Notes: generated from the letters alone by a model not told the origin. Positions 8,563 to 18,168 are shown, counted from the stretch's first letter. The stretch is DNA of 64,000 bases from Arthrobacter sunyaminii (GCF_018866305.1 NZ_CP076456.1:3844001-3908000), one strand, 5' to 3'. A program made the numbers and translations.

Positions 8563-9534
8563 TCAGGCCGACGGGTCCGGCTCCGGCAAAGCCTCCCCGG
8601 GCATACCGGCGGTTTTGTCGGAGCGAACCAGCACCACACCCAGCACAATCAGGGCACCGCCGATCAGCTGCACGGTGCCGGGCAGTTCGGACAGGAACAG
8701 CCAGGCCCAGAGCACCGCAAAAAGCACTTCGGTCAGCGACACAAAGGAGGCCACGCGGGATCCGAGGGTCCGTGCTGCCACAATCCCGGTGACATAGGCC
8801 AGCACCGTCGAGAACAACACCAGACCCGCCAGTGGAACCCACCACGGGGCCACCCGGCCGGCCAGCACCACGTCGCCGGTGCTGAAACCGGTGGGAAGAA
8901 TGCCCACGGCGCCCAGCACCACCATGGTGGCCGCCCCCACGATCATCCCTCCGGTGGCCAGCACGAGCGGCGGCAGGGAGTCGTTCTGCCTGGCGGTAAG
9001 GAAGAAGTAGATGGCAAGGCACACTGCCGCCGCCAGGCCCCAGAGGACACCCACCGGATCCAATTGCACCTCCCCGCCGATGTCCAGTACGAGCACAAGT
9101 CCGGCGATTGCCGCCAGGGCTCCGCCGATGGTCTTCAGCCCGGGCCGCCGCCGCGTGGCGGCCCAGATCCACAACACCATGAGCACGGGTGCCAGGAACT
9201 CCAGGAGCAGCGCCACACCTACTGACAACCTTTCCACTGCATTGAAGTAGAAGAATTGACAGCCCGCGACGCCAATGAATCCGAACGCAAGGATGGTTTT
9301 CCAGTTCTCATGGACCTGGTGCCAGCGGCCGTGCAGCACCAGCAGTGCCGGGATGAACAGCACCAGGGCGGCACCGCCCATGCGGACGGCAACGGCCGAA
9401 GTGGACGTCCACCCCGTTTCCAGCAGCGATTTGGCAAACGACCCCGAGAGGCCAAAGACGGCAGAGGACAAGAGGGCAACCGCAATGCCCGTGCTGCCCG
9501 GCTTCCCTCCGATGCTCCCGGAACTGTCAGCCAT
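8563..9534 (-). CDS. EamA (DMT) family transporter
   Basis: About 323-residue inner-membrane protein with ten predicted hydrophobic helices arranged as two EamA repeats, the fold of drug/metabolite exporters such as RhtA/YdcZ relatives. Start at ATG 9534 is preferred because AAGGGG precedes it by about 7 bases; an in-frame ATG at 9564 is the alternative. Divergent from the CGNR zinc-finger gene, with about 140 bases of shared promoter space, suggesting that the neighbour may regulate it. Substrate unknown; amino acid or metabolite efflux is typical of the family. Confidence 0.88.
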   Translation of the reverse strand: MADSSGSIGGKPGSTGIAVALLSSAVFGLSGSFAKSLLETGWTSTSAVAVRMGGAALVLFIPALLVLHGRWHQVHENWKTILAFGFIGVAGCQFFYFNAVERLSVGVALLLEFLAPVLMVLWIWAATRRRPGLKTIGGALAAIAGLVLVLDIGGEVQLDPVGVLWGLAAAVCLAIYFFLTARQNDSLPPLVLATGGMIVGAATMVVLGAVGILPTGFSTGDVVLAGRVAPWWVPLAGLVLFSTVLAYVTGIVAARTLGSRVASFVSLTEVLFAVLWAWLFLSELPGTVQLIGGALIVLGVVLVRSDKTAGMPGEALPEPDPSA

Positions 9535-9671
9535 CGTGGGCCCCTTGCCCGCGTAACGTTTCACGATGCCTCCAAGAGAGCAGAAAAGAGTCCCTCGGGA
9601 CCTGTCAGGTTCATTCTGACCCCTAGACCATTACACTGGAAAGACCTGTTACCAACATGTCAGGAATCATC

Positions 9672-10229
9672 ATGGCTTTAGGACATGACACTGTGGACTC
9701 GCTCGGCACGGTGGCAGCGCTTATCAACACCGCGGCAACCGGTCCCGATGCCCTGCTCACGCCTGCCGATTTGGACGTGTTCCTGGCCCGGGAGCGTTTC
9801 AGCGGCTCCCGCACGCACACCGCTGCGGAACTGCGAGCGGTCCGGCATCTCCGGACCGGACTGCGTCAGCTGTGGACCGCGGACGAAGAGCGCCTGGCAG
9901 TCGGCGTGAACCAATTGCTGCGCAACGCCCGCGCTTTGCCGCAGGTGGTCCGCCACGACGAGTGGGGATGGCATCTGCACTGCACCTCGCCCGCGGCGCC
10001 TCTGGAGGAACGGCTGGCCACAGAGGCTGCCATGGCGCTGGCCGACGTCCTGCGCGGCGGCGAGCTGGACCGGTTGGGAACCTGTGCCGCTCCGGACTGC
10101 GCGGCGGTCATCCTCGACCTGACCCGCAACCGGTCCAAGCGTTACTGCGACACGGGAAACTGTGGAAACCGAGAGCATGTTCGCTCCTACCGCAGCCGGC
10201 GGGCGGCAACACAGAAGGCCGCCCGCTGA
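9672..10229 (+). CDS. CGNR zinc-finger (ABATE) protein
   Basis: 185-residue protein with an N-terminal ABATE-type helical domain and a C-terminal CGNR zinc finger: a Cys pair (CAAPDC), KRYC, then NCGNREHVRSYRSRR, about residues 137-180. The family is presumed to bind DNA and act as a transcription regulator. ATG 9672 has AGGAA upstream; ATG 9657 five codons earlier has none. Divergent from the EamA exporter, which makes that promoter its likely target; this is an inference from context. Confidence 0.88.
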   Translation: MALGHDTVDSLGTVAALINTAATGPDALLTPADLDVFLARERFSGSRTHTAAELRAVRHLRTGLRQLWTADEERLAVGVNQLLRNARALPQVVRHDEWGWHLHCTSPAAPLEERLATEAAMALADVLRGGELDRLGTCAAPDCAAVILDLTRNRSKRYCDTGNCGNREHVRSYRSRRAATQKAAR

Positions 10230-10439
10230 CGCCCGCAGCTTTCTTGCCTCCGCTCTCCCCAAAACTGGTAAGTGGTCTTGTTAGTTTAGTCACCTGAAGC
10301 TATGATCACGTTGAGCTTCGTCCGCCGTCTCGGCGAACGGCTATTCAACACAGTCTCGATTCCGCGATGTTCCGGCCAGGGTTACCCCTGTGCCAATTAC
10401 GGAGATGCGGTCTGTGCCAGTACAAAATGGGGGTTTCAA

Positions 10440-13046
10440 TTGCAGGACAACTCGAGCGCGTTTTACAAACGCGTGGGCGCCTTGGGCGCCGCAACAGCAC
10501 TGGCGGTGAGCGGAGCGTTTATCGCTTCGCCGGCCATCGCCTCTCCGGCCGCAGAGCCGGACATCACACCAGCCACCGCAACCGCCGAAGCGCCGGTTGA
10601 CGAGACCGTCGTTGAAGAAACGGTTGTCGAAGAGGCCGTTCCCGCTGAAGAAGCTCCCGCCGAAGAGGCAGGAACCCTGGCTCCCGGCCTGGCCGAAGCC
10701 CTTCTGCGCGACCTCGGCATGACAGTCGAGGAATTCGAGGCAGCCGGCGAGCTGGGCCAAAAGGCAGCAGATGCCCTTCCCAGGCTCCAGGCCACCGAAG
10801 GCTTCGTAAGCGTTGTCATCGAAGACGGCAAGATTGTCATCACCGGTTCGGGAGAGGCCCTTGAGGCCCTCGCCCTCGAGCTGGATGCCACTCTGGTGGC
10901 CCCCGCAGCCAAAGAAGGCGATGTTGAGGCCGCCGAGCCGGAGGCTGAGGCCACCGAGGCAGCCACCGGGGCTCCCAGTGCCGAGCCGACCGAAGCTGCC
11001 GAAGAACCGGCGGCAGAGGAAGAAATCGCTGCTCCGGTAAGCCTCGCGGGCGACCCCCGCGAAGTCATTAGGAACCTTCGCACCGAATACATCTCCAGCG
11101 TCGGTGTGGAAGGCCTGCAGTCCATCATGCTGACGGCTGAGGGCTATGTCATCAAGGCGAAGAAAGCTGCGCCCGCTGTTGTTGATGGTTCGCTGCTCGC
11201 CGAGCGCCTTGCCGAAGCAGCCGGAACCACTCCGGCCGATGCCTTCGCCAAGAACAATCCCAGCGTTACAGTCATCGACGCGTCCGGTCCGGCCAATGCC
11301 CTGGAGGACGTTGTCAACGGTCACGGCTACGCCACCTTCACCGGCAACTCCGGCGGATCGTGCTCTATTGGCTTCAACGCCTTCAATGCCGAAGGTGCTC
11401 CCGCCGTGATCAGCGCCGGACACTGCGCCGATGACGGCCAGGCCACGGACACCATTCTTACGATTCCGGCGGACGACCCCGCAGGGAACGGCACCCAGCC
11501 TTCGCTGGGTTCCGATCTGGGCACCTGGGGATTCTCTCAGTTCGGCGGCGAGAACAATTCACCCACCGATATCGGCTCCACGGAGAACATCGGCACCGAT
11601 ATCGGTGTCATCAACGGCATCAACAGTGACCTTGACCTGCTGCCCGAGGTCACCCAGTGGACCAATCCGCAGGACCTGACGGCGGACACCGTCAAGGTCA
11701 CCGGAACCACCGACCCCGTTGTCGGCGCTCCGATGTGCAAGTCCGGCCGCACCACCGGCTGGAGCTGCGGTGACGTCTCCGCCATCGGCGAGTTCTACGT
11801 GGGCGCCGCAGATGGAGCCCGCGGCGTATGGGGTTTTGAATCGACGCTTGAGAAGAACGCCGCCCCGGGTGACTCCGGCGGCTCCGTGATTTCCGGTTCC
11901 AATGCCATGGGCCTCGTCAGTGCCGGCCCCGAGGATGGAAACTACTTCTTCTCCACCACTCTCTCCGACGGCATGTTGCGCCTGCCCGGCTACTCCGTTG
12001 CCGTGTTCGTTGAAGCGCCGGCTCTGACTTCGCATGAGGACAAGGGCACCGTTCTGACGGACGAGGCCATCACCGGAACCGCCGCCGGCACCAAGGTCCG
12101 GCTCACCATCAACGGTGAGACCGCGGACCTCGACGTCGTGAACGGAACCTGGAGCTTCCCGGCTCCGGCCACCGTTCCTGACGGCGGAAAGCTGAAATTC
12201 ACGGTTCAGGCAGTGAACGGCTTCAACGAGTCCAAGACCGTCTCTTACGAACTGACGGTCAAGGAAGCTCCGCTGCCTGCTCCGGTCATCACCAACCCGG
12301 CTGCCGGCGATAGAATCATCGATTCACTCACGACCATCAAGGGCACCGGCGCCCCCGGCGCCACGGTAACTGTAGAGGTCGCGGGTGCGTCCGCCGCTGA
12401 CACTGTAGACGCTGCGGAGGAAGCTGCCGCGGACGCGAAACCTGGCACCGCCACCGTCGATACCAAGGGAAACTGGGAGTACACGCTTGAGGACGCACTG
12501 TCCTACGGCAACTACACGGTAACCGCCCGTCAGGGTGGCATCGAGGGCAAGAATGTGTCACCGAAGGCCACCTCCAAGTTTGCGGTCATCCCGAACAAGC
12601 CGATCATCACCTCACTTAATGACGGCCAGGACTTCGCTGAGGATTCAACACCCGAAAAGATCTCCGGCACCGGCGTTGCAGGCGCCGAGCTTTCAGTCAT
12701 GATCGGTGATTTCAAGGCCAACGCTGAGGTTACGGAGGACGGAAGCTGGACCGTTGGTCTTCCGGCCCTCTCTCCAGGAAGCTATTCGGTACGGGCGTCA
12801 CAGACCCTCAACGGAGCAACCTCTGAGGACGCATATTTGGTCTTCACCGTCACTGCAGTCGTCGTCGAAGAGCAGGCACCGCCCGTAGCTCCCCAGCCGG
12901 GCGACCCCACACCGGACAACAACGGTGACGGCCTGCCCGACACCGGCGCTGCCGGCATGGGCCTCTTTGCCGGAGCAGGCGCACTGCTGACCATTGGTGG
13001 CATCAGCGCCCTGCTGATGAACCGCCGCCGGATGCAGGACGCCTAA
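10440..13046 (+). CDS. Secreted sortase-anchored S1 serine protease with Ig-like repeats
   Basis: 868 residues from TTG 10440, which has GGGGG 6 bases upstream and gives a standard signal peptide (hydrophobic core, then SPAIASPA). The frame is open to ATG 10302, but that would add 46 residues before the signal. Order: signal peptide, Glu/Ala-rich segment, streptogrisin-like pro-region, chymotrypsin-fold protease with H328 (SAGHC), D387 and S479 (GDSGGS), three or so bacterial Ig-like repeats, a Pro-rich linker, LPDTG at about 832-836, a membrane helix and a NRRR tail. It is predicted to be covalently wall-bound by a sortase. A strong hairpin terminator follows. Confidence 0.85.
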   Translation: MQDNSSAFYKRVGALGAATALAVSGAFIASPAIASPAAEPDITPATATAEAPVDETVVEETVVEEAVPAEEAPAEEAGTLAPGLAEALLRDLGMTVEEFEAAGELGQKAADALPRLQATEGFVSVVIEDGKIVITGSGEALEALALELDATLVAPAAKEGDVEAAEPEAEATEAATGAPSAEPTEAAEEPAAEEEIAAPVSLAGDPREVIRNLRTEYISSVGVEGLQSIMLTAEGYVIKAKKAAPAVVDGSLLAERLAEAAGTTPADAFAKNNPSVTVIDASGPANALEDVVNGHGYATFTGNSGGSCSIGFNAFNAEGAPAVISAGHCADDGQATDTILTIPADDPAGNGTQPSLGSDLGTWGFSQFGGENNSPTDIGSTENIGTDIGVINGINSDLDLLPEVTQWTNPQDLTADTVKVTGTTDPVVGAPMCKSGRTTGWSCGDVSAIGEFYVGAADGARGVWGFESTLEKNAAPGDSGGSVISGSNAMGLVSAGPEDGNYFFSTTLSDGMLRLPGYSVAVFVEAPALTSHEDKGTVLTDEAITGTAAGTKVRLTINGETADLDVVNGTWSFPAPATVPDGGKLKFTVQAVNGFNESKTVSYELTVKEAPLPAPVITNPAAGDRIIDSLTTIKGTGAPGATVTVEVAGASAADTVDAAEEAAADAKPGTATVDTKGNWEYTLEDALSYGNYTVTARQGGIEGKNVSPKATSKFAVIPNKPIITSLNDGQDFAEDSTPEKISGTGVAGAELSVMIGDFKANAEVTEDGSWTVGLPALSPGSYSVRASQTLNGATSEDAYLVFTVTAVVVEEQAPPVAPQPGDPTPDNNGDGLPDTGAAGMGLFAGAGALLTIGGISALLMNRRRMQDA

Positions 13047-13067
13047 TCTGCGGCTAGCGTGAAAAGA

Positions 13068-13112
13068 CCAAAGCGGGTCCCGGCCTTGTGCCGGGGCCCG
13101 CTTTGGTATTTC
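13068..13112 (+). terminator. Terminator after the serine protease gene
   Basis: Long stem CCAAAGCGGG-tCCCGGC paired with GCCGGgGCCCGCTTTGG around a CTTGT loop, about 22 bases after the protease stop, followed by a T-rich stretch. Strong rho-independent candidate. Confidence 0.8.
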
Positions 13113-13136
13113 GTACTTGGAAACCCAGGAGGCAAG

Positions 13137-13808
13137 ATGTCCATCCCGAAAAAGACCCGCGGCGCGGCTGCGGCACCGGTTGCGGCGCTGGCCACCGCTG
13201 TCCTGTTGCTCCTCAGCGGCTGCGGGCAGGATCCACAGTCTCAGGGGCCCTCTGCATCCCCGGCTTCCGCGGGCGCAGACTCATCAGCGAATCCCAAAAC
13301 CCCGGCAACCGCTGCCGCACCGGACAGCACCGCCGCCGGGACGACGGGCGCCGTTCCGGCCACTCCCTCTGGCCCCGACACAGCAATGGATGAAAACATG
13401 ACCCAGCTCCTGCAGCTGCACACACAGCTGAAAACCGATCTTGGTTCCGCATATTCCGATGCCTGGATCGAGGACAACCAACTCCACGTGGCCGTTACCA
13501 CCCCGGAAGCCGAGGCGGCAGTGACGGAAGCCGGAGCCGTTCCCTACCTGACCCAGTTCACGGCTGACCAGCTCAAGGATGCTGTGGATGCGTTCAAGAC
13601 CTGGCTGGGCACGGACTCGGCTCCGAAGGTCCAGCTGCACTGGCTCGGCACCAGCGGACGGACCGGCAGCATCACGGTCCGAGTTCCGGCAGACCAGGTC
13701 CAGCCCCTGACCGATGCCGTAGCTACCCAGCAGCCTACCGGGGCGGTAAAGGTCATTGTGGAGGAGTCCAGCGGCCTCGCAACCCCCCTCGCCACAAACG
13801 GACCGTAA
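13137..13808 (+). CDS. Lipoprotein of unknown function
   Basis: 223-residue predicted lipoprotein. ATG 13137 is preceded by AGGAGG, whereas an upstream in-frame ATG at 13059 lies inside the preceding terminator. A lysine/arginine-rich N-region, a hydrophobic core and the lipobox LLSGC (about residues 22-26) predict lipidation and membrane anchoring outside the cell. A long Ala/Ser/Pro/Thr linker follows, then a folded domain of about 135 residues with no family I recognise. The protease upstream may share an envelope role, but the terminator separates their transcription. Confidence 0.75.
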   Translation: MSIPKKTRGAAAAPVAALATAVLLLLSGCGQDPQSQGPSASPASAGADSSANPKTPATAAAPDSTAAGTTGAVPATPSGPDTAMDENMTQLLQLHTQLKTDLGSAYSDAWIEDNQLHVAVTTPEAEAAVTEAGAVPYLTQFTADQLKDAVDAFKTWLGTDSAPKVQLHWLGTSGRTGSITVRVPADQVQPLTDAVATQQPTGAVKVIVEESSGLATPLATNGP

Positions 13809-13899
13809 ACGGGCAACTGGCTGGTCCGGTCCGGTTGGGCCTGCCTAGACTTGAGGGCGTCGAGCAGACGGCACCACGGCCTCTTCCTAGGACCTGTTC

Positions 13900-14289
13900 A
13901 TGGATCAGAAGCTGCAGAACCTGTTCTTGTCCCTTCCATCCCGGACCGCCTGGATCATCATCGGCAGCTGCGCAGCGTACTGGCTCGCCTGCCTTACCGG
14001 CCTTTTGACGCCTCCCCTATCGGCGCCTCCGAACCTCGCGCTCTATTGGTTTTACGCCATGCTGATGCTGGCCCTGGCCTCCGGCCTTGCCGCCGTCGCG
14101 CTTGGAGGCCTGCTTGTCATACGGGGCCGGCGCGGCACTGTTGTATCCGGCGCCGCACAGCCCGGGTCAGGGGTGCCGGATCGCGAGGACCGGGACCAGC
14201 TCGCCGGACTCGGCCGGATGCTTGATGGTCCCGAGAACCTGCGGGCATCTGAAAGCCCCGCTCCCCCGGTTAAAGACCCCGGAGGATAG
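13900..14289 (+). CDS. Small two-helix membrane protein
   Basis: 129-residue protein with two predicted membrane helices (about residues 17-37 and 48-74) and a hydrophilic, acidic and Pro-rich cytoplasmic tail. No enzyme motif is visible. AGGAC lies upstream of the ATG. Faces the convergent gene at 14325 with a hairpin between. Function unknown. Confidence 0.6.
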   Translation: MDQKLQNLFLSLPSRTAWIIIGSCAAYWLACLTGLLTPPLSAPPNLALYWFYAMLMLALASGLAAVALGGLLVIRGRRGTVVSGAAQPGSGVPDREDRDQLAGLGRMLDGPENLRASESPAPPVKDPGG

Positions 14290-14293
14290 CAGC

Positions 14294-14325
14294 GTAAGCG
14301 GCGCCGCTAAGGGGCGGCGACTTAC
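14294..14325. terminator. Hairpin between convergent small membrane genes
   Basis: Inverted repeat GTAAG...CTTAC enclosing a CGCCGC/GCGGCG stem with a small internal loop, between two convergent stop codons. It could serve both directions; there is no clear T run. Confidence 0.45.
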
Positions 14326-14738
14326 TAGGCGGTGGGGTCAGCAGGCCGGGATTCGCCGCCGGCTTCCGGCTGCGTGCTTTTGCTGCTCTCCCGGGCGGTG
14401 CCCTCCCCGGCCTTTGGCCCGGTGGCTGAGCCGGGGGCGCCGATGGAACCGGCCCCACCGGGAATCTTGGCGGAGCTGCGGTGTACGCCGGATCCTTCGC
14501 TGAGGTGGTCCGGGTTCGGCTTTTCCGTCATGAGGAGCAGCGAACAGATCAGGAGCGAGGCGATGAACGCGATTCCGGCAGCCGTGAGACCCAGATCCAC
14601 TCGCAGTTCCTTCTCGGCGCCGCCGGTGGCAAAGATCATGGTGGCAACACCCGCAATCACAGCCAGCACGGCAGAGAAAATGAGCGGGGCCTTCACGGAG
14701 TTCCGCTTCTGCGGCCTTCCGGATGAGCTGTTCGCCAC
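14325..14738 (-). CDS. Two-helix membrane protein with Ser/Pro/Gly-rich tail
   Basis: 137-residue protein starting at GTG 14738, with AGGAGG about 8 bases upstream, which is decisive for the start. Two hydrophobic helices (about residues 18-38 and 48-70) are followed by a disordered, Ser/Gly/Pro-rich C-terminal half. No recognised family. Topology resembles other small membrane proteins here, but no sequence relationship to them is evident. Confidence 0.65.
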   Translation of the reverse strand: MANSSSGRPQKRNSVKAPLIFSAVLAVIAGVATMIFATGGAEKELRVDLGLTAAGIAFIASLLICSLLLMTEKPNPDHLSEGSGVHRSSAKIPGGAGSIGAPGSATGPKAGEGTARESSKSTQPEAGGESRPADPTA

Positions 14739-14815
14739 TGTTGTTCCTCCTGCTGCGTTGAATGTTCTCAGTTCTACAGTAGGTAGAACCGGAGTTGTCT
14801 AGTTTACGGCTTTTG

Positions 14816-15400
14816 TCATACGGCGGGCGACTGGCTCGGCTGGCCGCTGCCCTGTGACCGGGCATCCCACCTGGCACCGAGTCCCGACGTTGCCAGCATC
14901 ACGGCAATGATGATCGCCGAACCGCCGGTGACCCCCAGCATTGCGTGTGCCCCGAGGCCCATCAGCTGGACGACAGCCAGGATCAGGGCCGTTCCCAGGC
15001 TCACTGCCCCGGTGATCAGCCAGTCCCGTGCGGGCAGGAACGTTTTGCGGGACTTGGCCCAGAGGTAGAGTTCGACGACGCCCCCCACCACCAGGGCCAG
15101 GCCGGCAGCTGCAAGGAACGCTTCAACGGACCGAAGTGCCAGGACGGCCAGGCCTGCCAGTGCGTAGCCGGCGGCTTCCAGCAGCTGCAGGCTGCGGATC
15201 CGCGGTTCACCGCTGGTGCCCGCGAGGACGGCCATCCGCCAGACGGACACCCCCGTCAACAGCAGGTACAGGCCGCCGGCAACGGAGAGTACGCCCACGC
15301 CGGGTGACTGCCAAAAAACCGTAAGGATGGCAAAGGCAGCCGCCGTTGCGGACCGTAGGAGGATTGGTACCCACGGGGTGCCGTGGTTGGAATCGCCCAC
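14816..15400 (-). CDS. Polytopic membrane protein (DUF308/HdeD-like topology)
   Basis: 194-residue protein from GTG 15400, which has GGAGG 7 bases upstream; an ATG ten codons earlier lacks one. Six predicted membrane helices in three hairpins give an HdeD/DUF308-like layout, but this is topology only, not a motif match. The C-terminus is short and polar. Function unknown. Confidence 0.65.
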   Translation of the reverse strand: MGDSNHGTPWVPILLRSATAAAFAILTVFWQSPGVGVLSVAGGLYLLLTGVSVWRMAVLAGTSGEPRIRSLQLLEAAGYALAGLAVLALRSVEAFLAAAGLALVVGGVVELYLWAKSRKTFLPARDWLITGAVSLGTALILAVVQLMGLGAHAMLGVTGGSAIIIAVMLATSGLGARWDARSQGSGQPSQSPAV

Positions 15401-15457
15401 TGCCGAGCCTCCGCTTTCATGTCTGCGCATCGTATGGCCGGTTGGCCATCCACAAGC

Positions 15458-16822
15458 TTAGTCGCTTACGGCGCCCGGTGCCGCCCCGGTGACCATCCAC
15501 GCATCCTGGCGCACCCGCCAGGTCAGGGTCACGGCACGTGCACTCATGTAGCCGAGGGCAAAGGCCGCCCACAGCCAGGCAATCCCGCCCGGGCCCTCCA
15601 GCCCCGACGCGTGGACCCACCACAGCAGCGGGAGGTAGGCCACAAGATTCAGCACACCCGTGACCGCCAGGTACCGTGCGTCACCGGCACCGATGAGTAC
15701 GCCGTCGAGCACAAAAACCAGCCCGCAGATTGGTTGGGACATGGCCAGCACCCACAATCCCGCGGTGAGCGCGGACTGCACCCCGGCGTCGGGCGTGAAA
15801 ATCCATCCGGCAAAGGGAGCGGCGGCCGCCAGCAGCGCTCCGGTGATGATGCCGAAGCCCACACCCCAGCGGATCATCCGGCGGGTCATCTCCCGTGCCA
15901 GTGCCCGGTTGCCGGCGCCAAGTTCCTTGCCGATGAGCGCCTGCGCGGCTATCGCCAGGGCATCCAGGGCAAAGGCCAGGAACGTGAACATGGTCATGAC
16001 CAGCTGGTGGGCGGCGAGGGACTGTGGCCCCTGGGCGGTGGCGACGAGCACAGCGGCCAGCACGGCCAGGCGCAGGCTAAGCGTGCGCAGCATCAGCCAG
16101 GAGCCAACGTGGGCGGTAGCCCGGATGCCGGCGGCCGAGGGACGCAGCGGCACCCCGGCCCGGCGCACCATCCGTCCCACCAGAAGCAGATAGACGCCGG
16201 CCATTCCCCACTGGGTGATGCTGGTGCCCAGCGCGGACCCGGCCACTGAAAGGTTGAAGCCGTACACCAGCAGATAGTTCAGCCCGATGTTGACGCCGAA
16301 GCCCACGGCGGCGACCGCCAGCGGAGTGCGGGTGTCCTGCAGGCCGCGGAGCACTCCGGTGGCGGCCAGGACGACGAGCATTGCTGTCAGGCCCGGCATC
16401 GAATACTGCAGGTAATCCACGGCGAAAGCGTGCACTTCCCCGGTGGCCCCCAACGCGGTGGCGAGGGCGGGCGCAGCCAGGATGCCGGCGGCAGAGAGCA
16501 GCACCCCCAGGATGAGGGCCAGCCCGATGCCGTCCCGGCCGGCGGCCACGGCCTCGCGGTGGCGGTTGCCGCCCAGGTGCCGGGCCACGGTGCCGGTGGT
16601 GGAGTAGGCCAGGAAAACCATGAGGCCGACGGCGGTCTGCAGCACGGTGGATGCCAGGCCCACGCCGGCCAGCTCATTGACGCCCAGGTGGCCCACGATG
16701 GCGGAATCCGCGATCAGGAACAGCGGCTCGGCGATCAGCGCACCGAGTGCGGGTACGGCCAGGGCAAGGATGCGCCGGCCCAGGGAGGAGCCGGAGGTTT
16801 GTGCTGGAGTGCCCACCTTCAA
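15458..16822 (-). CDS. MATE-family multidrug efflux transporter (DinF-like)
   Basis: 454-residue, 12-helix Na+- or H+-coupled exporter of the MATE family, DinF subgroup. Visible family features are PALGALIAEPLFLIADSAIVGHLG in helix 1 and the second-half repeat with ALIGKELGAGN. Starts at TTG 16822. The Shine-Dalgarno (GGAGGA) lies in the last codons of the upstream MFS gene, whose stop is only 3 bases away, so the two exporters are translationally coupled. Likely exports cationic or other amphipathic toxic compounds. Confidence 0.9.
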   Translation of the reverse strand: MKVGTPAQTSGSSLGRRILALAVPALGALIAEPLFLIADSAIVGHLGVNELAGVGLASTVLQTAVGLMVFLAYSTTGTVARHLGGNRHREAVAAGRDGIGLALILGVLLSAAGILAAPALATALGATGEVHAFAVDYLQYSMPGLTAMLVVLAATGVLRGLQDTRTPLAVAAVGFGVNIGLNYLLVYGFNLSVAGSALGTSITQWGMAGVYLLLVGRMVRRAGVPLRPSAAGIRATAHVGSWLMLRTLSLRLAVLAAVLVATAQGPQSLAAHQLVMTMFTFLAFALDALAIAAQALIGKELGAGNRALAREMTRRMIRWGVGFGIITGALLAAAAPFAGWIFTPDAGVQSALTAGLWVLAMSQPICGLVFVLDGVLIGAGDARYLAVTGVLNLVAYLPLLWWVHASGLEGPGGIAWLWAAFALGYMSARAVTLTWRVRQDAWMVTGAAPGAVSD

Positions 16823-16825
16823 AGT

Positions 16826-18130
16826 TTACGGTCCTCCGGGTGGCCCGGCCGCGCCGGCTGAATCAGCAGTGGAACCCGTGCCTGACTCCGGCGTGAGCAC
16901 CACGGCAGCGGTTCCGGCTGCGAGAGCCATCAGGGCGCCCACAAATCCACTGAGTCCGGCCCAGCCCCAGGTCTGAAAGAAGATGCCGCCGATCCAGCCC
17001 AGCAGGCTCGACCCGGCGTAGTAAAAGAGGTTGTACAGCGACGAGGACTGGGCCCGGCCCGCAGTGGCGAGGAACGGCGCCCAGCCGGAGGCAATGGAGT
17101 GGGCAGCGAAGAATCCGCCCGTGAACACCACCAGCCCGGCAATCACTGCGGGCAGCCACGCAGTGAGCGTGAGGGCCAGCCCGGCGGCCATGACGGCAAT
17201 GGAACCCAGCAGCACCGTTTTGCGGCCGCCGCGGCTGGAAAGCCGGCCGGCGAGAACTCCGGCGGACCGCGAGGACCAGGTACCGGCAAGGTAGGCCAGG
17301 AACAGGAAACTGGCCACACTCTGCGGCAGCGAAAACGGTGCGGCACCGAGCCGGAAGCCCAGATAGTTGTAGACCGCCACAAAGCCGCCCATCAGGAGGA
17401 ACCCCTGCAGATACAGGCTCAGCTGCCGCGGGTTGCGCAGATTGGCCAGTAGGCGCCCGCCCAGTCCCGGACCCGGATCGGACCGGCGAAGCGGGGCAAA
17501 TCCCTGCTGTTTCGGTGCGGTGAGCATGAACACGACACCGGCGCCGGCGGCCAGGAGGCTGACGACGCCGACGCCGACGCGCCAGTCCGCCGCATCGGCC
17601 ACCGGAGCGGCAACCAGTCGCCCGGCCAGCCCGCCGATGGTGGTGCCGGAAACGTAGCTTCCGGCCGCGACGGCGGCGTGGACGCGTGATACTTCCTCGT
17701 TAAGGTAAGCCAGGGCAACAGCGGGAATCCCGCCCATGGCCGCACCTTCGGCGAACCGCAGCACCAAAAGCACGGGCAGATCGGGGCTGAACGGCACCAC
17801 CAGACCCAGCACCACCGCCGCGATGATCGCCAGCCGCATCACGGGCAACCGGCCAAACCTGTCCGCTGCAGCTGACCAGGGAATGACTGCTGCAGCCAGG
17901 CCCAAAGTTGCAGCCGAGACCGTAAGCGCGGCGGACGATGCGGTGATGTCCAGGTCCCGGGCCATTCCGGGCAGGATCCCCTGCACCGAGTACAGCTGCG
18001 CGAAGGTGGCCATGCCGGCCGCGGCCAGACCAATCAGCACACCCCGGTAACCCCGGCTGCCTTTGGCGTGCCCGGCCCACGGCTGGTCCCTGCTGCTTCC
18101 CGCTCCTGTTTCTGTCCCCTTGCGCACCAT
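16826..18130 (-). CDS. MFS transporter (YnfM-like)
   Basis: About 434-residue major facilitator permease with 12 helices. Features include the YSVQGILPGMARDLDI helix-1 segment of the YnfM/arabinose-efflux-like group and the loop 2-3 motif RFGRLPVMR. Start at ATG 18130 is a compromise: the G-rich Shine-Dalgarno is 11 bases upstream, and TTG 18133 or GTG 18127 would also fit; an upstream GTG at 18163 is less likely. First gene of a two-exporter operon with the MATE gene. Substrate unknown. Confidence 0.85.
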   Translation of the reverse strand: MVRKGTETGAGSSRDQPWAGHAKGSRGYRGVLIGLAAAGMATFAQLYSVQGILPGMARDLDITASSAALTVSAATLGLAAAVIPWSAAADRFGRLPVMRLAIIAAVVLGLVVPFSPDLPVLLVLRFAEGAAMGGIPAVALAYLNEEVSRVHAAVAAGSYVSGTTIGGLAGRLVAAPVADAADWRVGVGVVSLLAAGAGVVFMLTAPKQQGFAPLRRSDPGPGLGGRLLANLRNPRQLSLYLQGFLLMGGFVAVYNYLGFRLGAAPFSLPQSVASFLFLAYLAGTWSSRSAGVLAGRLSSRGGRKTVLLGSIAVMAAGLALTLTAWLPAVIAGLVVFTGGFFAAHSIASGWAPFLATAGRAQSSSLYNLFYYAGSSLLGWIGGIFFQTWGWAGLSGFVGALMALAAGTAAVVLTPESGTGSTADSAGAAGPPGGP

Positions 18131-18168
18131 CAAACTGTAGGCCCTCCCCCTCCCAGCCTGCACCGCGG

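Noticed and set aside
10302-10439. N-terminal extension of the serine protease from ATG 10302
   Set aside because: Would put 46 residues before the signal peptide; TTG 10440 has its own Shine-Dalgarno.
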